From: an uncultured Eubacteriales bacterium
GTDB lineage: Bacteria > Bacillota > Clostridia > Oscillospirales > Acutalibacteraceae
Direction of reading: 5' to 3'
Length of the DNA stretch: 64,000 bases
NCBI GenBank assembly: GCA_905198155.1
Contig: CAJKBQ010000007.1
Location: 1-64,000 of the forward strand
Shown: piece by piece, positions 1 to 5,680 of the stretch
How positions within the stretch are numbered: position 1 is the stretch's first letter
How the letters are laid out: each line of letters opens with the position of its first letter
Notes under the pieces: generated by a model
Seen by the model: the letters and a program-made list of their open reading frames with translations, nothing else
Told to the model about the DNA's origin: nothing
The model's database searches: none
Translations under genes and position numbers: made by a program

Positions 1-430
1 TGGAAATCACTTTCCCGCAGATATCGCAGACATGGTCATCGTCGTCATCCGCGTGATTGGAAATCGCTTTCCCGCAGATATCGCAAATGTGATTGTTGTC
101 GTCATCCGCGTGATTGGAAATCACTTTCCCGCAGATATCGCAGACATGGTCATCGTCGTCGTCCGCGTGATTGGAAATCACTTTCCCGCAGATATCGCAA
201 ATGTGATTGTTGTCGTCATCCGCATGGTTGGAAATCGCTTTCCCGCAGATATCGCAGATATGGTCATCGTCGTCATCCGCGTGGTTGGAAATCACTTTCT
301 CGCAGATATCGCAGACATGGTCATCGTCGTCATCCGCGTGGTTGGAAATCGCTTTCTCGCAGATATCGCAGACATGGTTCTTGTCGTCGTCCACATGGTC
401 GGAAAGCGTTTTCCCGCAGACGTCGCACTT
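1..430 (-). repeat. 57-bp tandem repeat encoding a 19-residue CxxC/poly-Asp unit
   Basis: About eight units with exact 57-bp spacing (equivalent positions at 1, 58 and 115, and so on) encode H-x-C-D-x-C-(G/E)-K-x-x-S-N-H-A-D-D-D. Units ending DDDDD and DDDNN alternate on the left. The oldest-looking, most divergent unit is nearest the InlB-like domain (DHKCDVCGKTLSDHVDDDKN). Near-identity of the left units suggests recent expansion by slippage or recombination. The two Cys and two His per unit could bind a metal; this is inference. Confidence 0.9.
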
Positions 431-2314
431 GTGATCTTTGTTATTGTCCGCATGCGCCTCCCAAATGGCATAATATGTCTGTTCAAAGGATTCAGTTGCC
501 CTTATCATGACATCGTCGCCCGGAGCATAGTTACCTGCGTGCCCATCCGGAAACTGCGACCACCATTTGAAATGGTATCCCGCCCGTGTCGGGACGGTGG
601 TGGGAATGTTGAACTTGAAAGTGCCGTTTTTCGCGGGCACCTGCATATCAGCAGGCATCCCCGTGACAGTATCGTCGTCAGTGTTGGCGTCAAACTTGGC
701 AGTATAGATTTTTATGGCGTCGAGGTAGAGCTTCTGGTCGTTTTGATACACAACCTCCGCGCCCGCGTCGTCCGAAGTGAAATACGCCGTGTAATCCGTG
801 CCGTAAGCATTGGAAAACACGACCGGATAGTTGGTGCTTGCGGTGGTAATGCCGACGGACGCGCCATCCGCCATCGTATCTGCAATGGTCAGCGTCTTGC
901 CGGCGGACAGATACACATTGTTCTTCTTCCCGGAAACCGTGTTGTCTTTCACAACGGGCGCGCCGCTGAGGTTCAGTTTGCCGGAATTGGAAGGATTGAT
1001 ATAAATACCGCCGCCGTTTCCGGTGGCCGTGTTGCTGATGATCTTGCCGCCAGAAAGGTTGCAGGCCGATCCGGTGCGGTAAATATACACGCCGCCGCCG
1101 CTGCCGGTGGCCGTATTGCCGGAGATTTCGCCGCCCGTCATGTTCAGGACCGACGGTTCCTGATTCAGATAAATCGCGCCGCCGTCCACGCTGGTGTTTC
1201 CGGTGATCTTGCCGCCGCCGAGGTTGAAGGTGCAGTTCGCATCAACCAAATGAACCGCGCCGCCCTCTTTCGTGGCTCTGTTGCCGCTGATCTCGCCGCC
1301 GGTCATGTTGATCGTCGATTGCTTATCCGCATCCCGGCGCAGGCAGATTGCGCCGCCCCAGCGGGATGCCGTATTGCCGGTCAGCTTTGCGTTGCCGGAA
1401 ATATTAACGGTTCCCCATCCCATCAGGATCGCGCCGCCGTCCAGGCTGGACGAGTTGCCGGTAATCTCTGCGTTGCCGGAAATGTTGATCGTCCCGCTGC
1501 CGCGCATATAGATCGCGCCGCCGCCGGCATCGTTGCTGCTCATGGTCGCTGTATTTCCGGAGATCGTGCCGCCTTGCAGATTGACCGTGCCGCCGGTGGT
1601 GGAAAAGAACGCACCGCCGTTTTTTGCCGTGTTGTTTTTGATGACGCCGCCGTACATATTGAAAGCGCCGCCGGTGGTGTTCGGCTTGTTTGCATCGAAT
1701 TTCCGGTAAATCGCGCCGCCATAATTGTTGCCGTTGTTGCCGGAAATCTCGCCGCCGTACATATTGAATACGCACAGTTGGTCATCCAGCGCGATGGCAC
1801 CGCCGCCGCCACCTTTGGTGACTTTTCCGCCGGTGAGCTTGCCGCCGAATAGATCCAGCGTGCTGGTGTAAAGGTAGACGCAGCCGCCGCCCCAAACATC
1901 TTTCGTTGCGCCCTTAATGGTGCCGCCGCCCTGGCAGTCGCACAGCACTAACCGACCGCCGTTTTTGACCTGAATTTTGGCGGTGCCGTTGCTGGATAAC
2001 GTCTTGCCGTTCAGGCACAGGTAAAGCGTTTTGCCATCTACCGTCAGATGACTTTTCAGCGTCGCATTCCCCGTCAAATACACATAAGCCGTGTTATTGG
2101 TATACGAAATGCCGCTTGTGCCGTTCCACGCCGTATAGTCCGCGTCGGAATGGCTGGTGTGGTCGCCCGTCGTGACATTGCCGCCGCAAATGCAGTGGGT
2201 GTAGTGCACCGCCTGCGCGGCAATGCCGGGATCCGCATCGGCAAACGCCGCAGTCGGCATCAGCCCAATCCCGATGCAGATCGCGAGCAGAATGCTCAGA
2301 ATTCGTTTTTTCAT
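1..2314 (-). CDS. Secreted beta-helix surface protein with InlB-like domain and tandem CxxC repeats (3' end cut by window)
   Basis: The first 771 codons are visible; the C-terminus lies beyond the left edge. The N-terminus MKKRILSILLAICIGIGLMP followed by TAAFA is a signal peptide. Residues about 100-470 are glycine-rich, with recurring GGAIY, ISGN and NMTGGEISGN units, which is the pattern of a right-handed parallel beta-helix. Residues about 540-620 (YTAKFDAN to YAIWEA) resemble the Listeria-Bacteroides/InlB B repeat. The rest is a 19-residue tandem repeat with HxCDxC and DDDDD motifs. Start ATG at 2314 has a good GGAGG site at the end of the upstream tetR gene, which it overlaps by ATGA. 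The role is probably an exported cell-surface adhesin or carbohydrate-interacting protein; this is inference. The anchor cannot be seen. Confidence 0.85.
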   Translation of the reverse strand, partial: MKKRILSILLAICIGIGLMPTAAFADADPGIAAQAVHYTHCICGGNVTTGDHTSHSDADYTAWNGTSGISYTNNTAYVYLTGNATLKSHLTVDGKTLYLCLNGKTLSSNGTAKIQVKNGGRLVLCDCQGGGTIKGATKDVWGGGCVYLYTSTLDLFGGKLTGGKVTKGGGGGAIALDDQLCVFNMYGGEISGNNGNNYGGAIYRKFDANKPNTTGGAFNMYGGVIKNNTAKNGGAFFSTTGGTVNLQGGTISGNTATMSSNDAGGGAIYMRGSGTINISGNAEITGNSSSLDGGAILMGWGTVNISGNAKLTGNTASRWGGAICLRRDADKQSTINMTGGEISGNRATKEGGAVHLVDANCTFNLGGGKITGNTSVDGGAIYLNQEPSVLNMTGGEISGNTATGSGGGVYIYRTGSACNLSGGKIISNTATGNGGGIYINPSNSGKLNLSGAPVVKDNTVSGKKNNVYLSAGKTLTIADTMADGASVGITTASTNYPVVFSNAYGTDYTAYFTSDDAGAEVVYQNDQKLYLDAIKIYTAKFDANTDDDTVTGMPADMQVPAKNGTFKFNIPTTVPTRAGYHFKWWSQFPDGHAGNYAPGDDVMIRATESFEQTYYAIWEAHADNNKDHKCDVCGKTLSDHVDDDKNHVCDICEKAISNHADDDDDHVCDICEKVISNHADDDDDHICDICGKAISNHADDDNNHICDICGKVISNHADDDDDHVCDICGKVISNHADDDNNHICDICGKAISNHADDDDDHVCDICGKVIS

Positions 2315-3015
2315 CTGGTTTCCTCCGTTCCGCTGCCGTCCGGCAGCTTAAAGTCGAATTTCATTTCCAACATCGCAAATAACTTTTGCATCACCTCCGT
2401 GGCAATGGTTTTCATATCCAGCGCGGCGACAAAGCCGAGCACTTTGGCCTGTTCTTCCTCCGGCACCTTGTAAACGCGCATTGCCGCCGTCAAAAACCGG
2501 CGCAGCTTGCGGTCCAGCGGGAAATGAATGTCGCACTTTCTCGCCATGTAGTTGCGCATCAGCCCCGATGTGCCAATCTCCATCTCGTAGAAATCGCTTT
2601 CGGCAAAATCCGGGAAATTCGCGCCGAAGATTTGCTTCAACTCCGCTGTGGTGTGCAGGTAGATATACTCCGCCGTGTCCGGCAGGGTGTAGGCTTCGAT
2701 GTAAATTTCGCGCAGACTTTCGTTCAGCTCCGTCAGCGTCAGCTGAATTGCCGTTTCCACCGCGTATTCGTAAACCGGCGGCAGATCGGCATCCACCATG
2801 CGCCGCGCCGCGCCGAACTGGCCGCTGAACATCGTTTCCACCAATTCCAGCAACACGGCGTCCTTGGTGGGGAACAGGTTCTGGAAGCTGCCGCGGGTAA
2901 TGTCCGCGCTTTCCGTGATTTGCGTGATGGTGGTTTCCTTGTACCCCTGCGACAAAAACAGCCGCACGCACGCGCTCAGAATTTTCTTCCGGGTTTCAAT
3001 ACCGTCCTTTCGCAT
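2311..3015 (-). CDS. TetR/AcrR-family transcriptional regulator
   Basis: This 234-residue protein has an N-terminal TetR DNA-binding domain (residues about 8-55; TITQITESADITRGSFQNLF is the helix-turn-helix) and a longer divergent ligand-binding region. The start ATG at 3015 lies 14 nt after an AAGGAGG site, longer than usual; another ATG at 3023 in a different frame is better spaced. Its stop overlaps the start of the beta-helix surface protein gene by ATGA, so both are probably made from one transcript. TetR proteins normally repress their own or adjacent promoters, so it probably controls this two-gene unit. The ligand is unknown. Confidence 0.88.
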   Translation of the reverse strand: MRKDGIETRKKILSACVRLFLSQGYKETTITQITESADITRGSFQNLFPTKDAVLLELVETMFSGQFGAARRMVDADLPPVYEYAVETAIQLTLTELNESLREIYIEAYTLPDTAEYIYLHTTAELKQIFGANFPDFAESDFYEMEIGTSGLMRNYMARKCDIHFPLDRKLRRFLTAAMRVYKVPEEEQAKVLGFVAALDMKTIATEVMQKLFAMLEMKFDFKLPDGSGTEETR

Positions 3016-3023
3016 AGAAGCAT
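2976..3023 (-). CDS. Possible 15-residue leader peptide overlapping the tetR start
   Basis: ATG at 3023 sits 6 nt after the AAGGAGG site at 3030-3036, an ideal spacing, and reads MLLCERTVLKPGRKF before a TGA at 2976-2978. The tetR ATG at 3015 uses the same site at a poorer distance, in another frame. Either this is a translated leader that tunes tetR, or the site simply serves tetR. Only spacing supports it. Confidence 0.2.
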   Translation of the reverse strand: MLLCERTVLKPGRKF

Positions 3024-3044
3024 GCAGTGCCTCCTTTCTTAACT

Positions 3045-3065
3045 GGTATGTATACTAATTATACC
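3045..3065. promoter_or_regulatory. Candidate TetR operator
   Basis: GGTAT (3045-3049) and ATACC (3061-3065) form an interrupted inverted repeat that covers the -10 hexamer and the likely transcription start. This is where a self-repressing TetR would bind. The assignment is from position and symmetry only. Confidence 0.4.
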
Positions 3066-3086
3066 GTATGAAGCCATATAAGTCAA
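3058..3086 (-). promoter_or_regulatory. Promoter of the tetR-surface protein operon
   Basis: On the minus strand TTGACT (3081-3086) and TATAAT (3058-3063) are separated by 17 bp, a near-consensus sigma-A promoter about 40 bp upstream of tetR. Confidence 0.8.
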
Positions 3087-3148
3087 GTGTTTTGCAAAAA
3101 AATTGGTGCAAATCCGCGGCTATTTGTTTGTGTGGGGAATACCGCACG

Positions 3149-3182
3149 AAAAAAGGGGAGAAGGCCGCTGCGCCTTCTCCCC
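3149..3182 (-). terminator. Intrinsic terminator of the MGMT-family gene
   Basis: A perfect 11-bp stem (3155-3165 with 3172-3182, GGGGAGAAGGC) is followed on the minus strand by six T residues, 50 nt after the stop of the gene at 3233-3544. Confidence 0.85.
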
Positions 3183-3232
3183 GGAGAAATGATGATGTAC
3201 TTGTTTATGGTTCCGCCCGGCGGAACGGGAAT

Positions 3233-3544
3233 TTATGCATCCGCCCCGCCCGGCTGCCACTGTGCGGCTTTGAGGTCTACGCAGCCGTTCGGCAGGAACG
3301 GAACACCCTCTGCCGCGAGCAGCCGCGGCTGCGCGTCCCATCCGGGTGCGGTGCGTCCGGCGTGATTGACCACGCGGTGGCACGGGTATTCGCCAAAAAA
3401 TTCCGCATGGCGCAGCGCCCATCCCACCTGGCGCGCATTGCGCGGCCGCCCGATGAGCTGCGCCAATTGGCCGTAAGTCGCGACTTTTCCGTATGGAATT
3501 TCGCCAACGGCCGATAGAATTTCAAAGACGAGCGATTCGTTCAT
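3233..3544 (-). CDS. MGMT-family (alkyltransferase-like) DNA repair protein
   Basis: This 103-residue protein corresponds to the C-terminal DNA-binding domain of O6-methylguanine-DNA methyltransferase. VATYGQLAQLIGRPRNARQV is the helix-turn-helix and YPCHRVVN (near residue 55) is the PCHR active-site motif. Alkyltransferase-like proteins often replace this Cys with Trp; here it is kept, so alkyl transfer is possible. The N-terminal domain of Ada/Ogt enzymes is absent, as is usual for this small family. The gene appears monocistronic with its own terminator. Its first 18 codons and upstream DNA are duplicated just upstream (see 3492-3693). Confidence 0.85.
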   Translation of the reverse strand: MNESLVFEILSAVGEIPYGKVATYGQLAQLIGRPRNARQVGWALRHAEFFGEYPCHRVVNHAGRTAPGWDAQPRLLAAEGVPFLPNGCVDLKAAQWQPGGADA

Positions 3545-3600
3545 AGCAAGCAGCTCCTGAAATAGGGAGATTCGGTACGGGGAGATTCCACTGGGTTATA

Positions 3601-3631
3601 GAAAAAATTTTTTGCAAGCAAAAATTTTTTC
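3601..3631. repeat. AT-rich perfect inverted repeat between the two MGMT 5' copies
   Basis: Arms 3601-3615 and 3618-3631 (A6T6GC with GCA5T6C) pair almost perfectly across a 2-nt loop. It could act as a transcription terminator in either direction or be the footprint of the duplication event. Confidence 0.6.
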
Positions 3632-3688
3632 TCAATATGGAATTTCGCCAACGGCCGATAGAATTTCAAAGATCAGCGATTCGTTCAT
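3632..3688 (-). pseudogene. 18-codon truncated copy of the MGMT gene start
   Basis: The upstream copy begins ATG at 3688 and reads MNESLIFEILSAVGEIPY before a TGA at 3632-3634, directly beside the AT-rich hairpin. It matches the first 18 residues of the intact gene with one change (V to I). It is a duplication remnant, though it could be translated as a leader. Confidence 0.65.
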
Positions 3689-3818
3689 AGCAATGCGGCT
3701 CCGGAAATGGAAATTCGGTATGGCGGAATGCCAATGGATTTCTGAATGGGATCTCGCCGCCGGTCGGTTGGACTGCAAAACAGCGCTTCGATCGCTGCAC
3801 CTTTCGCCCGATCAAACT

Positions 3819-3895
3819 GCCGCAGGCAATATCACTCGGCCGAAAGGCCGAATATCACTGCGAAGCAATACCACTCGCCGCAGGCGAATATAACT
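3819..3895. repeat. Array of four mini-hairpins separated by AATATCACT
   Basis: Four small palindromes, GCCGCAGGC (3819-3827), CGGCCGAAAGGCCG (3837-3850), GCGAAGC (3860-3866) and CGCCGCAGGCG (3876-3886), are each followed by the 9-nt spacer AATATCACT or a one-base variant. Stem sequences differ but stay self-complementary. The array lies between the MGMT remnant and the tRNA terminator, in an otherwise empty stretch (3694-3896) with no supported gene. Confidence 0.75.
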
Positions 3896-3896
3896 G

Positions 3897-3929
3897 AAAA
3901 GTGCTTGTTCCTTTGGAACAAGCACTTTT
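3897..3929 (-). terminator. Terminator of tRNA-Arg (bidirectional hairpin)
   Basis: A perfect 15-bp stem, AAAAGTGCTTGTTCC with its complement around a TTT loop, sits 3 nt past the CCA end of the tRNA. A/T runs on both sides allow termination in both directions. Confidence 0.85.
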
Positions 3930-3932
3930 CTC

Positions 3933-4009
3933 TGGTGCGCCCGGAGGGATTCGAACCCGCGACCTTTTGATTCGTAGTCAAACACTCTATCCAACTGAGC
4001 TACGAGCGC
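3933..4009 (-). tRNA. tRNA-Arg (anticodon ACG)
   Basis: Reverse complement gives a 77-nt cloverleaf: acceptor GCGCTCG with CGGGCGC (one G-T pair), D-loop AGCTCAGTTGGATAGAGT, anticodon stem-loop around CTACGAA with anticodon ACG, T-arm GGGTTCGAATCCC, and an encoded CCA. It reads CGN arginine codons after inosine modification of A34. Confidence 0.96.
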
Positions 4010-4035
4010 GTGTCACTCTTTTCGAGTGCCTATAT

Positions 4036-4064
4036 AGTATATCACGGCGCCTTCAGAAAGTCAA
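4036..4064 (-). promoter_or_regulatory. Promoter of tRNA-Arg
   Basis: TTGACT (4059-4064) and TATACT (4036-4041) on the minus strand with a 17-bp spacer, 26 bp upstream of the tRNA. A small hairpin, CACTC with GAGTG (4014-4028), lies in the 5' leader. Confidence 0.75.
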
Positions 4065-4117
4065 GCCTTTTTTGAAGTTTTTTCAAAAAATTTCATCGAA
4101 CCGGGGCGAACACCAGA

Positions 4118-4675
4118 TCATTCCGCGAGGGCGCGGATTTTTGCGGCAACAGCGGCCGCGCAGACGTCAATCCCGTCGTCGGTCAGGTGAATGTGATCGT
4201 CCTTGCGGATGAAGCGGTCAATGTCAGGCGCAACGAGCGCATGCAAATCGTTGATGACAACGCCCTCCGCTTCCAGCTTCGGAACGATAAATGCGTTATA
4301 CGCTTCAATGACCGGGTTGGAATTAAAGTGATTCTCCGAATCGACCGGGGTGGTGGTCGCGAAAATGATGTTCGGCGTGATGCGTTTCAGCACACGCAGC
4401 GTCCGCAGCACGAAGTCGGCATATACTTCTTTCGGCGTGAACGGCCCGTCGCCCGCCAGGTCGCACACATCCCACAGCCCGTTGTTCCAGTGAATCACGT
4501 CGGCGCCGGCCATCTGTTCCTGCCATTCATGCATCACGCCGCGCATCGTGTACTGAACGAACCGGCAGTTCTCCTCCGGCTGCCACACCGTGTACGCATC
4601 GCCGAGCAGCGCCGGCACCTTTTTGCCGTACCCGATCAGGCGAATGGAATCGCCCAGCAAAATCACTTTTTTCAT
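4118..4675 (-). CDS. SGNH/GDSL-family hydrolase
   Basis: This 185-residue cytoplasmic protein begins MKKVILLGDSIRLIGYG, where GDSI (residues 8-11) carries the SGNH nucleophile Ser. WNNGLWD gives the block III Asn, and DDHIHLTDDG near residue 160 gives the Asp/His pair. The family hydrolyses esters, often acyl or acetyl groups on carbohydrates; the substrate cannot be told. A GGAGGA site precedes the ATG. It is the last gene of a minus-strand operon after cinA-like and tfoX-like genes. Confidence 0.85.
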   Translation of the reverse strand: MKKVILLGDSIRLIGYGKKVPALLGDAYTVWQPEENCRFVQYTMRGVMHEWQEQMAGADVIHWNNGLWDVCDLAGDGPFTPKEVYADFVLRTLRVLKRITPNIIFATTTPVDSENHFNSNPVIEAYNAFIVPKLEAEGVVINDLHALVAPDIDRFIRKDDHIHLTDDGIDVCAAAVAAKIRALAE

Positions 4676-4707
4676 CTGTGAAAATCCTCCAAATGATAAA
4701 TTTGATT

Positions 4708-5040
4708 TTAGTTGATTTCATTTTTCTTTTTCCGCGCCTTCGGAACCGGCGTCACCGCTTCCAGCACCGCCGCCACGCGCCGCACCAGCGCCGGGTTTTC
4801 AATATCCAGAATATAATGCGGTTTCGCCCCGTCGTACGGCGCACCGACCGGCGCATCGTGCAGCAGTTCGCCCAGCTCCGGCAGCATTTTGACGAATACC
4901 GTGCTGTCGCACACCGTCAAAATCGGCTTGTCGTTGAGGTAAACCATGTATTCCCCGAACATCTTGCGGAAGCGCACCGCGCCCAAATCGGCCGGCAGTT
5001 GTTCGCACACAAATGTGATATATTCTGCGGAGGTTGCCAT
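4708..5040 (-). CDS. TfoX N-terminal domain protein
   Basis: This 110-residue protein matches the TfoX N-terminal domain: VRFRKMFGEYMVYLNDKPI near the start and an ALVRRVAAVLEA helix near the end. The long TfoX/Sxy competence regulator has a second domain that is absent. Single-domain versions are widespread and mostly uncharacterised. It ends in a basic tail (KARKKKN). The gene starts 15 nt after the upstream cinA-like stop with a GAGGAGG site, so the two are co-transcribed. Confidence 0.8.
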   Translation of the reverse strand: MATSAEYITFVCEQLPADLGAVRFRKMFGEYMVYLNDKPILTVCDSTVFVKMLPELGELLHDAPVGAPYDGAKPHYILDIENPALVRRVAAVLEAVTPVPKARKKKNEIN

Positions 5041-5055
5041 CGGGTGCCTCCTCGC

Positions 5056-5535
5056 TCAAAGCAGCGCCCGCATCGCGAGCAGCAGCGCACGTTCGGAAGC
5101 GTCCTCGCGAATTTCCTGCCGGGTGCGCAGCTGCATCGGATCCAGCCGCAGTTCCTGCGCGCAGTGGAGCCGATTGCTCGATATGGCAATGTACACCAGC
5201 CCGATCGGCTTTTCCGGCGTCCCGCCGTCCGGCCCGGCGATCCCGGTGGTCGAAATGGCAATGTCCGCGCCGGTTCGCGCCCGAATGCCGTCCGCCATCT
5301 CCTGCGCCGTCTGCGCCGACACCGCGCCGTACTGCGCCAGCGTTTCGGGCTGTACGCCCAGCAGCTTTTCTTTGACTTCGTTGGCGTAGGCGCATACCCC
5401 GCCCAGATATACGGCCGAGCTGCCGGGAATCCGTGTAATTTTTTCCGAAATCAGCCCGCCGGTGCAGCTTTCCGCCGTCGCCAGGCGCAGCTTTTGAATC
5501 CGCAGTTCTTCCACAACGGTTTTTGCATGGGTCAT
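5056..5535 (-). CDS. pncC: CinA C-terminal domain protein, nicotinamide-nucleotide amidohydrolase type
   Basis: This 159-residue protein is a stand-alone CinA C-terminal domain. LATAESCTGGLISEKIT (residues about 18-34) carries the conserved Ser/Cys nucleophile region, and STTGIAGPDGGTPEKPIGLV is the second signature. The family deamidates nicotinamide mononucleotide to nicotinate mononucleotide in NAD recycling. The length fits PncC-type enzymes lacking the N-terminal MoaB-like domain. It is first in a minus-strand operon with the tfoX-like and SGNH genes, with its own promoter and an AAGGAGCG ribosome site. Confidence 0.88.
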   Translation of the reverse strand: MTHAKTVVEELRIQKLRLATAESCTGGLISEKITRIPGSSAVYLGGVCAYANEVKEKLLGVQPETLAQYGAVSAQTAQEMADGIRARTGADIAISTTGIAGPDGGTPEKPIGLVYIAISSNRLHCAQELRLDPMQLRTRQEIREDASERALLLAMRALL

Positions 5536-5564
5536 GAATATCCGCTCCTTGTCCGATTTTCTCC

Positions 5565-5594
5565 ATTATACTACACCCGGCCGTAAAAACGCAA
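5565..5594 (-). promoter_or_regulatory. Promoter of the cinA-tfoX-SGNH operon
   Basis: TATAAT (5565-5570) on the minus strand with TTGCGT (5589-5594) at 18 bp. Confidence 0.55.
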
Positions 5595-5612
5595 GGGAAA
5601 TCGAAAAAAAGA

Positions 5613-5641
5613 TTGCATTTTTCCGCGTTTTATTATATCAT
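5613..5641 (+). promoter_or_regulatory. Promoter of the MORN-repeat gene
   Basis: TTGCAT (5613-5618) and TATCAT (5636-5641) with a 17-bp spacer, 40 bp upstream of the ATG at 5681; divergent from the cinA promoter. Confidence 0.55.
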
Positions 5642-5680
5642 TATATAGAACAGTCCGATTGGACGGAAGAGAAAGGTTCG

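Larger units (their letters stand above)
3492..3693. repeat. Direct duplication of the MGMT gene 5' end
   Basis: Bases 3492-3549 recur at 3636-3693 with 56 of 58 identical, and weaker similarity continues about 45 bp further (3550-3597 with 3694-3740). The segment covers the start codon, first codons and upstream region of the MGMT gene. An AT-rich hairpin (3601-3631) lies between the copies. Confidence 0.9.

Noticed and set aside
1..430. CRISPR array
   Set aside because: The 57-bp repeats are contiguous, in frame and coding, with no unique spacers.
32..1852. 606-codon plus-strand open frame at the left edge
   Set aside because: It is the antisense of the repeat-rich surface protein gene; the minus frame has a signal peptide, ribosome site and recognisable domains, the plus frame has none.
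5534..5680. Upstream in-frame start of the MORN gene
   Set aside because: The extension crosses its own likely promoter and overlaps the divergent cinA promoter; no ribosome site precedes it.
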